A DNA stretch of 61,504 nucleotides, taken from the NCBI GenBank assembly GCA_964424565.1, contig CAYRIZ010000004.1:1-61504 (forward strand), in the 5' to 3' direction. This document shows positions 51,500-59,652 of this stretch, piece by piece. A program made the position numbers and the translations under genes. The stretch's first letter is position 1. Every line of letters begins with the position of its first letter. The DNA comes from Avisuccinivibrio sp964424565. Lineage in GTDB: Bacteria; Pseudomonadota; Gammaproteobacteria; Enterobacterales; Succinivibrionaceae. Below the pieces are notes generated by a model that saw only the letters and a program-made list of their open reading frames with translations, made no database searches and had not been told where the DNA came from.

Positions 51500-53023
51500 A
51501 TGGCTGAAGTTAAAAAACCTGTTTCCAGGCAGATTTTTCTGCAGGGAAAATCTCCGGACATCAAAGTCCCCTTCAAAGAATTAACCCTTTCCAACGGCGA
51601 AAAAATTCTGCTCTCCACCGTGGAGGGAGCCTGCCCTGATGCCAAGGAGCAGCCCAAACTCCGTGCCCCCTGGATCAATGCCCGGGTGGGCGATAAGCAG
51701 AAAACGCAGCTTGATTACGCCAAAGCCGGCATTATTACCAAGGAAATGGAATATGCCGCCCTGCGCGAGAGCCAAAGCTGTGCTGCAGATGCCGCCTTTA
51801 CCCCCGACATGGTCTGCGCCGAGGTGGCAGCCGGTCATGCCGTCATCCCCTGCAATAAAAATCACCCCGAATGCGAGCCTATGGTCATAGGCAAGAAATT
51901 CTCCGTCAAGGTCAATGCCAACATCGGCGCCTCTGCCGTGTCCTCTGATTTTGCCGAAGAAATTGCCAAGCTGCGCCTGTCTCTGAAATTCGGTGCCGAC
52001 ACCGTCATGGATCTGTCCGCCGGCGTGGACAACCTGCAGGCCATCCGCACCGCTATACTGCGCGCCTCGCCCGTGCCCATAGGCACCGTGCCTGTTTATG
52101 AGGCCTTGGATCGCGCCCGCGGTGATGCAGAGCTGCTGACCTGGGAGTTTTTCCGCGATGTGGTAATAGATCAGGCCAAACAGGGCGTGGATTATTTCAC
52201 CATACATGCCGGTCTGACGCAGGATCTGCTGCCTTATGCTGCCGAACGCCTGCTGGGCATAGTCTCCCGCGGCGGCTCCATCATGGCCTCTGCCATGTTG
52301 CGCCGCGGCGAAGAAAACCTGGCCTTTGCCCACTTTGATGAGCTGATGGAGATCTGCCGCGAGTATGATGTGGCGCTTTCCTTAGGCGACGGTCTGCGGC
52401 CTGGTGCCATAGCCGATGCCTGCGACAAGGCGCAGTACGGCGAGCTGGAAAATATAGGCAAACTGGCCCTGCGCTGCCGCGAGGCCGGAGTGCAGTGTTT
52501 TATCGAGGGGCCGGGCCATGTGCCGCTGGACCGCGTGTTTGAAAATCAGGATCTGGAAGACAAATTCTGTCACGAAGCGCCTTTTTATACCTTGGGACCG
52601 CTGGTGACCGATATTGCCCCGGGCTACGATCACATCACCTCCGCCATAGGCGGCTCGCTGATCGCCTGGCGCGGCACTGCCATGCTCTGCTACGTTACCC
52701 CCTCAGAGCATCTGGCCCTGCCCACTCCGGATGACGTCAAGACCGGCCTCATCACCTACAAACTGGCTGCCCATGCTGCCGATGTGGCCAAGCATCTGCC
52801 GGGGGCTACCCTGCGCGATAATGCCATGTCCCGCGCCCGTGCCGAGTTCCGCTGGTACGATCAATTCGCGCTCTCGCTCGATCCCGAGCATGCCGAAAAG
52901 GTCTGGAAATCGCAGATGCCTGATGACTGTGCCCATGAGCCTTCTTTCTGCTCCATGTGCGGCCCCAGATTCTGTCCCATTCGTTTAAATCGTCGTTTAA
53001 AGGCTGCTTTCAATGTCAAATAG
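51500..53023 (+). CDS. thiC: Phosphomethylpyrimidine synthase ThiC
   Basis: A 507-residue radical-SAM enzyme that rearranges aminoimidazole ribotide to the thiamine pyrimidine HMP-P. It shows the barrel motifs VNANIGASAV, SLGDGLRPG, EGPGHVPLD and the C-terminal [4Fe-4S] ligands CSMCGPRFC (Cys484, 487, 492). The N-terminal part is shorter than enterobacterial ThiC and the usual YDTSGPY stretch is replaced by LSTVEGACPDAKEQ. The start MAEVKKP (51500) with GGAG 10 bases upstream is preferred, though ATGs at 51464 and 51491 are in frame. thiDE overlaps its 3' end by 11 bases. Confidence 0.93.
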   Translation: MAEVKKPVSRQIFLQGKSPDIKVPFKELTLSNGEKILLSTVEGACPDAKEQPKLRAPWINARVGDKQKTQLDYAKAGIITKEMEYAALRESQSCAADAAFTPDMVCAEVAAGHAVIPCNKNHPECEPMVIGKKFSVKVNANIGASAVSSDFAEEIAKLRLSLKFGADTVMDLSAGVDNLQAIRTAILRASPVPIGTVPVYEALDRARGDAELLTWEFFRDVVIDQAKQGVDYFTIHAGLTQDLLPYAAERLLGIVSRGGSIMASAMLRRGEENLAFAHFDELMEICREYDVALSLGDGLRPGAIADACDKAQYGELENIGKLALRCREAGVQCFIEGPGHVPLDRVFENQDLEDKFCHEAPFYTLGPLVTDIAPGYDHITSAIGGSLIAWRGTAMLCYVTPSEHLALPTPDDVKTGLITYKLAAHAADVAKHLPGATLRDNAMSRARAEFRWYDQFALSLDPEHAEKVWKSQMPDDCAHEPSFCSMCGPRFCPIRLNRRLKAAFNVK

Positions 53024-54530
53024 ACCCTTAGTTCTTCTGGCCGCCACTGTGGATTCAGGCGGCGGCGCCGGTATTACCGCCGACTGTATTACTGTATTTG
53101 ATACCGGAGCTTTTCCGCTGCCGCTGGCCTGTGCCCTGGCTCCGGAGAGCCTGACCCGGGTAGGCACGGTCTCCTCAGTGTCCACCGCGTGCCTGCAGGA
53201 AAGCCTGGATATGGCCGCCCATGACTGGCAGCAGCCTGTAGCCGCCATCAAGGTAGGCCTCATTCCGCGGCAGGAAGCGCTGGAGGTACTGCTCTCCGCT
53301 CTGGAAGGCCCCCTCAGCGGCGTTCCGGTGGTCTGGGATCCTGTGCTCACCGCCACGGCAGGGCCGCTGGAGAGTGCCGATCTCAAGGGCAATCTCTCCC
53401 GTATTCTGCCGCACACCACTATTTTCACCCCCAATCTGCCTGAGGCCCTGACCCTGGCCGGCTGGGATGAGGAGCGTCTGGCCCGGGAAGGCACTGCCGC
53501 CTTGGGCCAGGTCTTTGTGCAGGCCGGTGCCCAGGCCGTGATCATCAAGGGCGGCCACCGGGCCGATCGCTCCCTGGCTGTGGATGTATTTGTCTCAGCT
53601 GATCTTACTTTTGCCATGGAGCATGCCAAGACTCCGGGTGACGGTGCCCACGGCGGCGGCTGTGCCCTGTCCTCGGCTCTGGCTTCCTTTATTGCCCAGG
53701 GTTATGCCCTGCAGGATGCGGCCGTGCTCGCCAAGGCCTATGTTACCGAGGGCATAGCCGTACCGGCAGTGGAAGATGACGGCGGCCGCCCGCCCATAGG
53801 CCATCACGGACTGTGCACCGATCTCCAATATTTCCCCACGGTGCGTGAGCCCGGCTTTCCGGCAGACTGCGGCGGGGAGCCTTTTGCCCGCTGCGTCAGC
53901 CGCATGGGATTGTATCCTGTGCTCTCCGATGTAGATACGCTGCAGAGCCTGCTTTCCCTGGGCGTGCGCACTGTACAGCTGCGCATCAAGGATCCTGCCG
54001 ACCCTCAGCTGCGGGAAAAGATTGCCCGCGCGGTATTTTTGGGACGCATTTATCAGGCCCGCGTCTTTATTGATGACTATGTGGATCTGGCGGTGGAAGC
54101 CGGTGCCTACGGCGTGCATCTGGGCATGGAAGATCTGCGCACGGCCGATTTGAACAAGATTAAACAGGCCGGTCTGCATCTGGGCGTTTCCACCCACGGC
54201 CCTTATGAAATGCTCAAGGCCCTGCAGCTGCAGCCTTCATATATAGCCCTGGGACACATCTTCCCCACCAATTCCAAGAAGATGCCCTCCAAACCGCAGG
54301 GAGTGGAGAAGCTGGCCTATCAGCAGCAGATCCTGGGCGATTATCCCACTACAGCCATAGGCGGCATCAAGCTGCACAACCTCGACGGCGTACTGCGCTC
54401 AGGCGTGGGCTCGGTGGCGCTGATCACCGGCATTACCGATGCCCCTGACGTGCTGGCCGCCGCACAGCAGTGGCTGTATAGTGCCGGCCGCGGGCAGGGC
54501 GAGCCTGATGCCGTAAGGGATCCCAAATGA
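53013..54530 (+). CDS. thiDE: Bifunctional HMP(-P) kinase / thiamine-phosphate synthase (ThiD-ThiE fusion)
   Basis: A 505-residue fusion. Residues 1-~265 are ThiD: DSGGGAGITADCITVF, VWDPVLTATAGPL, TPNLPEALTLAG and the ATP-site HGGGCALSSALASF (family HGTGCTLSSA). Residues ~295-490 are ThiE: VRTVQLRIKDP, GVHLGMEDL, LGVSTHGPYE, ALGHIFPTNSKKMPS and AIGGIKL. One protein thus phosphorylates HMP-P and couples it to the thiazole. It is coupled to thiC (11-base overlap) and to thiF (ATGA overlap). Confidence 0.92.
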   Translation: MSNRPLVLLAATVDSGGGAGITADCITVFDTGAFPLPLACALAPESLTRVGTVSSVSTACLQESLDMAAHDWQQPVAAIKVGLIPRQEALEVLLSALEGPLSGVPVVWDPVLTATAGPLESADLKGNLSRILPHTTIFTPNLPEALTLAGWDEERLAREGTAALGQVFVQAGAQAVIIKGGHRADRSLAVDVFVSADLTFAMEHAKTPGDGAHGGGCALSSALASFIAQGYALQDAAVLAKAYVTEGIAVPAVEDDGGRPPIGHHGLCTDLQYFPTVREPGFPADCGGEPFARCVSRMGLYPVLSDVDTLQSLLSLGVRTVQLRIKDPADPQLREKIARAVFLGRIYQARVFIDDYVDLAVEAGAYGVHLGMEDLRTADLNKIKQAGLHLGVSTHGPYEMLKALQLQPSYIALGHIFPTNSKKMPSKPQGVEKLAYQQQILGDYPTTAIGGIKLHNLDGVLRSGVGSVALITGITDAPDVLAAAQQWLYSAGRGQGEPDAVRDPK

Positions 54531-55300
54531 CGGCCGCACAGAACACTGACGCCGAGCGCTATGCCAGGCAGGAGCTGCTGCCGGAATTTGCCGGCAGCCG
54601 CGAGCGCTTAAGCCAGGCCAAGGTAGGCATTGCCGGCTGCGGCGGGTTGGGCGGACTGTGTGCCTATCTGCTGGCCGCCGCCGGCGTGGGCACGCTGCAT
54701 CTGGCTGACGGAGACGCGGTGTCGCTGTCCAACCTGCACCGGCAGGTGATGTATGACGCCTCGCAGATAGGCCAAAACAAGGCCCTCTGCCTGCAGGAGC
54801 GCATCAGGGCACTCAATGCCGGGAGCTCCGTGCGCACCTTTGATATGGTGACGGCGGATAACTTTACGGAATTTTCCGCCGATCTTGATTTGCTGCTGGT
54901 GCTCACCGACAGTCTCAAAAGCCGGGTGCTGCTGTCCGGTCTGGCGCTTAAACGTCAGCTTGATGTCATCGAGTGCGCGGTAACCGGTTTTACCGGGATC
55001 ATGGCGGTTTTCTGCTACAGCCGGCCGGAATTTGTCAGGGAATTTGGCTGTTATGCCTGTCTGACCGGGCCGCTGGAGGCTCTGCCCGGCGGCGGGGAGA
55101 GCGTGCCTGCCGGCATCAGCGGACCTGCTGCGGCTCAAATGGCCGCGGCTGCCGCCGGCGAGGCTCTGGCCCTGCTCAATCACAGCCTGGCGGCGGATCA
55201 TTACGGGCAGCTGCAGCTTTTTGATTTAAAACAGCAGAAAACCCGGAATTTCAAATTAAAACGCAGCACATGCTGCAGGGAGTGCAGGGATGCAGATTAA
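54527..55300 (+). CDS. thiF: ThiS adenylyltransferase ThiF
   Basis: A 257-residue E1-like enzyme that adenylates the C-terminus of ThiS. It has the nucleotide-binding VGIAGCGGLGGLCAYLLAAAGVG, DGDAVSLSNLHRQVMY, and zinc-binding cysteine pairs GCYACL and CCREC near the C-terminus. It starts in an ATGA overlap with thiDE and ends 11 bases inside thiS. Confidence 0.9.
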   Translation: MTAAQNTDAERYARQELLPEFAGSRERLSQAKVGIAGCGGLGGLCAYLLAAAGVGTLHLADGDAVSLSNLHRQVMYDASQIGQNKALCLQERIRALNAGSSVRTFDMVTADNFTEFSADLDLLLVLTDSLKSRVLLSGLALKRQLDVIECAVTGFTGIMAVFCYSRPEFVREFGCYACLTGPLEALPGGGESVPAGISGPAAAQMAAAAAGEALALLNHSLAADHYGQLQLFDLKQQKTRNFKLKRSTCCRECRDAD

Positions 55301-55493
55301 ATTCAATCATGAGACCCTGAATATTGCCGAAGGACTTAATCTGGAGCAATTTCTCGCTTCCCAGGGGATTTCCGTCAATGACATGGTGGCCTGTGCCGTT
55401 GATCAGGAAATCATTCCCCGGGCACAGTGGAAAGACAAAGAACTGAAAGACAACATGCTGGTAGAAATATTTACCGTCGTAGGAGGAGGTTGA
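55290..55493 (+). CDS. thiS: Sulfur carrier protein ThiS
   Basis: A 67-residue ubiquitin-like protein ending VEIFTVVGGG; the C-terminal Gly-Gly becomes a thiocarboxylate that donates sulfur to the thiazole ring. It overlaps thiF by 11 bases. Its last codons GGA GGA GGT, plus the preceding bases, form the AGGAGGAGG Shine-Dalgarno of thiG, whose ATG is 5 bases beyond the thiS stop. Confidence 0.93.
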   Translation: MQIKFNHETLNIAEGLNLEQFLASQGISVNDMVACAVDQEIIPRAQWKDKELKDNMLVEIFTVVGGG

Positions 55494-55498
55494 TTTAC

Positions 55499-56281
55499 AT
55501 GACTGAGAAATTGATTTTGGCCGGACAGGAATTTTCATCCCGCCTGATTATAGGCACCGGCAAGTATGCATCGGCAGAGGCGCTGACTGCAGCCTGCCAG
55601 GCCTCCGGGGCTCAGATCGCCACCCTGGCCGTCAAGCGTGTAGACGTCAGATTCGGCAGAGATGACATAGTGGCTCCCTTAAAAGCCATGAATGTCACCT
55701 TAATGCCCAATACCTCAGGTGCCCGCGACGCCCGTGAGGCTGTTTTTGCCGCCAAACTCTCCCGTGAGGCTCTGGGCACTGACTGGATCAAGGTGGAAGT
55801 GCATCCCGATCAGAAATATCTGCTGCCCGATCCGGTGGAAACCTACAAGGCCTGCAAGGAGCTTTGTGCCGACGGCTTCAAGGTCTTTGCCTACTGCCCG
55901 GCCGATCCCTGCCTGTGCCATGCCCTGGAAGAAGTAGGTGTGGCTGCAGTAATGCCTCTGGGCTCGCCCATAGGCTCAGCCCGCGGTCTGGAGACGCTGC
56001 CCTTTTTGAAGATCATCATCCGCGAAAGCCGCGTGCCTGTAGTGGTGGATGCCGGTATAGGCAGTCCTTCTGATGCCGCTCATGCCTTTGAGCTGGGCGC
56101 CTCTGCCGTGATGGTCAACACCGCCATAGCAGCCGCCCGCGATCCGGTGGCCATGGCTGCCGCCTTCCGCAAGGCCTGTGAGGCCGGCCGCGAGGGTTAT
56201 GAAGCAGGACTGGCCGACACTGTGGAAAGAGCCCGTGCTTCTTCTCCCATGGAACAGTTCTTAAGCGAGGCTATGAAGTAA
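55499..56281 (+). CDS. thiG: Thiazole synthase ThiG
   Basis: A 260-residue TIM barrel that forms the thiazole phosphate from deoxyxylulose phosphate, dehydroglycine and ThiS thiocarboxylate. Motifs: SSRLIIGTGKYAS, LMPNTSGARDAREAV, DWIKVEVHPDQKYLLPDP, MPLGSPIGSARGL, VDAGIGSPSDAAHAFELGA, and VNTAIAAARDPVAMA. The true start MTEKLILAG is at 55499 with AGGAGG just upstream; the frame is open earlier inside thiS. thiH begins one base after its stop. Confidence 0.95.
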   Translation: MTEKLILAGQEFSSRLIIGTGKYASAEALTAACQASGAQIATLAVKRVDVRFGRDDIVAPLKAMNVTLMPNTSGARDAREAVFAAKLSREALGTDWIKVEVHPDQKYLLPDPVETYKACKELCADGFKVFAYCPADPCLCHALEEVGVAAVMPLGSPIGSARGLETLPFLKIIIRESRVPVVVDAGIGSPSDAAHAFELGASAVMVNTAIAAARDPVAMAAAFRKACEAGREGYEAGLADTVERARASSPMEQFLSEAMK

Positions 56282-56282
56282 G

Positions 56283-57407
56283 ATGAGCTTTTTTGATGAA
56301 ATCTCCAAGGTGGATGTAGATAAATTCGCTCCGCTGGTGGAGAGCCGTACCGATCGTGATGTGGAGCGTGCCTTAAGTAAAGAAGACAACCTGGATTTAG
56401 AAGATTTTGCAGCGCTGATCTCCGAACCTGCCCGCGTGCATTACCTCAAGGACATGGCCTACAAGGCCATGAATCTGACCCGCCGGCGCTTTGGCCGTAC
56501 GGTGAGCATGTATCTGCCTTTGTATCTGACCAATCTCTGCAGCAACCGCTGCAAGTACTGCGGTTTCTCTACGGCCAACAAATTCCCGCGCACCGTGCTG
56601 ACCATGCAGGAGATAGAAGAGGAATGCGTGGCCATCAACAAGATGGGCTATGAAAATATCCTACTGGTGTCCGGTGAGAATGAACGCCGCGCCGGTATGC
56701 CTTATTTTCGGGAAGTGCTGCCCATAGTCAAGAAGTATGCCGCCTTCCTGCAGATGGAAGTACAGCCGCTGTCCACCGAGGACTATGCCGAGCTCAAGAC
56801 CCTGGGACTGGATGCCGTGTCCGTCTATCAGGAGACCTATCACCCCGGCTGCTATAAGGAAAATCACCTGGCCGGCAAAAAGAAGGATATGCGCTGGCGC
56901 ATGGAAACCCCGGATCGTCTGGGTCAGGCCGGTATTGACAAGGTAGGCATAGGCGCCCTGCTTGGTCTTTATGACTGGAAGGTGGACTGCATGGCTGTGG
57001 CCATGCATGTGCTCTACATGCGCAGAAATTACTGGCGTACCCGTCTGTCGGTGTCCTTCCCGCGCCTGCGTCCGGCCGCCGGCGGTTTTCAGCCGCACAC
57101 TCCGGTCACAGACAGCAAGCAGATTCAGCTCATCTGTGCTTTCCGCATCTTTGATCATGAGCTCGATCTGACCATTTCCACCCGTGAGTCCGCAGAATTC
57201 CGCGACATGGTCATTCCTCTGGGCATCACCGCCGTATCTGCCGGCTCCTCCACCGAGCCAGGCGGCTACGCCCACCGCGGCAAATACTTGGAGCAGTGGA
57301 CAGTCAATGATGACCGCAGCGTAGATGAAGTGGTAGCAGCCCTGCACCGCAACAATCTGGAGGCAGTCTTCCACGACGCTTCCACTACTTATTTCAAGGC
57401 GGTGTAA
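56283..57407 (+). CDS. thiH: 2-iminoacetate (dehydroglycine) synthase ThiH
   Basis: A 374-residue radical-SAM enzyme that cleaves tyrosine to give dehydroglycine for the thiazole. The CX3CX2C cluster is CSNRCKYC (Cys86, 90, 93), followed by LLVSGENERRAGMPYF and the C-terminal AGSSTEPGGYAHRGKYLEQW. The use of ThiH rather than the oxygen-dependent ThiO fits an anaerobe. It is the last gene of the operon. Confidence 0.94.
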   Translation: MSFFDEISKVDVDKFAPLVESRTDRDVERALSKEDNLDLEDFAALISEPARVHYLKDMAYKAMNLTRRRFGRTVSMYLPLYLTNLCSNRCKYCGFSTANKFPRTVLTMQEIEEECVAINKMGYENILLVSGENERRAGMPYFREVLPIVKKYAAFLQMEVQPLSTEDYAELKTLGLDAVSVYQETYHPGCYKENHLAGKKKDMRWRMETPDRLGQAGIDKVGIGALLGLYDWKVDCMAVAMHVLYMRRNYWRTRLSVSFPRLRPAAGGFQPHTPVTDSKQIQLICAFRIFDHELDLTISTRESAEFRDMVIPLGITAVSAGSSTEPGGYAHRGKYLEQWTVNDDRSVDEVVAALHRNNLEAVFHDASTTYFKAV

Positions 57408-57491
57408 TCCGCTTTGGTCCTTTCAGCCGGCAGAGAGCCTGCCGGTATGCAGTACTGCCGCCTGCTGCGCTGACGGTACTGCAGCCACCAG

Positions 57492-57522
57492 AATCCTGCC
57501 TCAGCCGGCCGGCAGGATTTTT
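57492..57522 (+). terminator. Terminator of the thi operon
   Basis: Arms AATCCTGCC (57492-57500) / GGCAGGATT (57511-57519) followed by a T run to 57522, 85 bases past thiH. Confidence 0.75.
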
Positions 57523-57749
57523 AATCCCCACCTATGATTTTTGTGCTGTACAGCACAGCTCAGCATAGCTTCCCCGCTTGCCTGGCAGGAGAAATATTTT
57601 GTATTTCTCTGTCCATATGTTTTAAAAAATTTATTTATGAGAAGCATAAGTAATTAATAATCTTAAGTTTCTGAAAATTTAGTAATCTAAAAACATCTGT
57701 AAGATAACATTTGTTATTGCTGCACTATAGTAAAAACGGCAGCCTTCAA

Positions 57750-57793
57750 TGTGATTTAGATCACGTTTTTTTTTTTTTATAATGATGTATCCT
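57750..57793 (+). promoter_or_regulatory. hxs promoter: CRP box, T13 tract and -10 candidates
   Basis: TGTGA-TTTAGA-TCACG (57750-57765) inside AATGTGATTTAGATCACG is close to the CRP consensus. It is followed directly by thirteen T (57766-57778), then TATAAT (57778-57783) and, further on, TATCCT (57788-57793). With TATCCT as -10 the CRP centre would sit near -42, the class II position. With TATAAT it would be near -32. No separate -35 is evident, so CRP activation is plausible. hxsD starts ~90 bases downstream. Upstream of this, 57,523-57,749 is AT-rich with nothing recognised. Confidence 0.6.
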
Positions 57794-57879
57794 AGGTATG
57801 GATTTATTTTTAATAAAAATAAACTTAAAATTAAAATTCAGCATTATGAATTAATCTCAGTTAAGAGCTTTTAAATGCT

Positions 57880-58218
57880 ATGAGTTCTGGTTTTACTATT
57901 TCAAAAGAAGACGGTAAATTCATTTACCATATTGATACTGCAATATATTCCAAAGAAGCTATTGTGGCTGCTTTGTATCGTTTTGCAGGAAGATACTATA
58001 TCTATCAGCAGACCGAGCAGGATAGTCCCAACATAATTGCAGTGACTTTTGAAGCGAAATCCAGTGATTCTGCAGCTGAGGACATAATTGAAAAAGATCT
58101 TAAATCATTATCTGTTGCACTGATAGATGAACAGGTCAGATACAACATCAATACGCGCTGTGGTCATATTCGTGATTTAATTGTGGAAGAGGCATTTAAA
58201 CCTCTGAATGGGAAATGA
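57880..58218 (+). CDS. hxsD: His-Xaa-Ser system protein HxsD
   Basis: A 112-residue protein matching HxsD, a small partner found only with the His-Xaa-Ser radical-SAM pair. It begins with strand-rich HIDTAIYSKEAIVAALYRFAGRYYI. Near residues 80-90 it carries ALIDEQVRYNI, fitting the family's LLNDYxLRE motif, followed by IRDLIVEEAFKPL. It may bind or present the precursor peptide, as other small rSAM partners do; this is inference. It is the first gene of the operon, with a weak ribosome-binding site (AAGAG), in AT-rich sequence. Confidence 0.85.
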   Translation: MSSGFTISKEDGKFIYHIDTAIYSKEAIVAALYRFAGRYYIYQQTEQDSPNIIAVTFEAKSSDSAAEDIIEKDLKSLSVALIDEQVRYNINTRCGHIRDLIVEEAFKPLNGK

Positions 58219-58224
58219 TGCCTC

Positions 58225-59649
58225 ATGAATTATCAGATTTTGCCATACCGTTTTCACCGCTGTTCATCTGAAGAATATCTGCTTACCAATGATGCAGGTG
58301 AGTATATCTTTTTGAAGAATGCCGAATTTGAAAAATTAAATAACGGCACTTTAACTCCAGCTGATGAAGCATTTTATGATTTGGCATCCAAACAAATTAT
58401 CACCTGCGATAGGATAGAAGATGTAGTTCATATGCTGGCAGTAAAATTTCGTACCAAAAAAAGTATTTTGCGTGATTTTACCAGTCTGCATATGGTGGTA
58501 CCTACTATCAGATGCAATTCAAGCTGTATTTACTGTCAGGTAGCCAGACGTACAAAATGTGAAAATAACTCAGATATGAGTTTTGCTACGGCAAAGAACG
58601 TTGTTAAAACAATATTTCAAAGTCCTTCACATTTTATAAAAATCGAATTCCAGGGCGGCGATCCGTCTGTAAGATTTGATTTAGTCGAATATATTATTGA
58701 AGAAGTAGAATTAGCAAATATCAGATATAAAAAAGAGCTCAGCTTTGTTATCTGCACTAATCTAACTTTGCTTGATGAGAAAAAAGTAAAATATCTCAAA
58801 AAGCACAACTGTCTAATCTCAACATCTCTTGACGGTCCCAAAGATCTGCATGACATTAACAGACCATTGCAGGACAAAACTCTGGATCATCATGCTGTTT
58901 TTGAAACAAATCTTAAGATGATCAGAAAAATCTGGAATGACAACGACTGTGTTTCCGCTTTGATGACTACATCAAAATTCAGTCTTGGCCGTTTCAGGGA
59001 AATTATTGATGAATATATAAGACTTGGATTCAATAACATATTTCTCAGGCAGCTTAATCCTTATGGGTTTGCAAAAAAGTACAAGGATAAAATCTCGTAT
59101 CCGGTGGAAGATTTTATTGAAAATTATAAAGAAGGCCTGGATTATATAATTGAGTTAAATAAACGGGGTACATTTTTTGTGGAAGGCTATGCCCGCCTTC
59201 TGCTTAGAAGAATTTTAACTCCTTTTGCTACAGGCTTTGTTGATCTGCAGTCACCGGCTGGTGCGGGTATTTCATGTGCCATCTATGATTATGACGGTAA
59301 TGTCTATGTCTCAGATGAAGCCCGTATGATGGCCAGATTTAAAAATTACTTTTTTAAGCTGGGCAATGTCAATCAGGACACATTTGCCTCAATGTTTGGC
59401 GGAGAGCATATGCGCAGCATTACCAGTCAGGCCTGCACTGAATGTCTGCCCATGTGTGCAGACTGTGTCTATCAGCCTTACTGCGGTGCAGATCCGGTGC
59501 GCAATTACTCTGAACAGGGAGATGTGGTGGGCTTCAGGCCGACTAATGAGGTATGTCGTAAAAATAAAGCCATTATGGATTATCTGTTTACATTATTGCG
59601 CCGCAATGATCCTGCTGTACAGAAGATCTTCTGGTCGTGGGTGAGGTGA
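58225..59649 (+). CDS. hxsB: His-Xaa-Ser system radical SAM maturase HxsB
   Basis: A 474-residue radical-SAM protein. The N-terminal ~90 residues resemble an rSAM accessory/recognition region. The SAM-cluster motif is CNSSCIYC (Cys97, 101, 104) within VVPTIRCNSSCIYCQ. The barrel carries EFQGGDPSV (family GGEP). A C-terminal cysteine cluster CTECLPMCADCVYQPYC (about residues 404-420) is SPASM-like and should hold auxiliary Fe-S clusters, as in peptide-modifying rSAM enzymes. It starts 6 bases after hxsD and ends 3 bases before hxsC. It is predicted to modify the His-Xaa-Ser precursor. The exact chemistry cannot be read from sequence. Confidence 0.88.
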   Translation: MNYQILPYRFHRCSSEEYLLTNDAGEYIFLKNAEFEKLNNGTLTPADEAFYDLASKQIITCDRIEDVVHMLAVKFRTKKSILRDFTSLHMVVPTIRCNSSCIYCQVARRTKCENNSDMSFATAKNVVKTIFQSPSHFIKIEFQGGDPSVRFDLVEYIIEEVELANIRYKKELSFVICTNLTLLDEKKVKYLKKHNCLISTSLDGPKDLHDINRPLQDKTLDHHAVFETNLKMIRKIWNDNDCVSALMTTSKFSLGRFREIIDEYIRLGFNNIFLRQLNPYGFAKKYKDKISYPVEDFIENYKEGLDYIIELNKRGTFFVEGYARLLLRRILTPFATGFVDLQSPAGAGISCAIYDYDGNVYVSDEARMMARFKNYFFKLGNVNQDTFASMFGGEHMRSITSQACTECLPMCADCVYQPYCGADPVRNYSEQGDVVGFRPTNEVCRKNKAIMDYLFTLLRRNDPAVQKIFWSWVR

Positions 59650-59652
59650 TTT

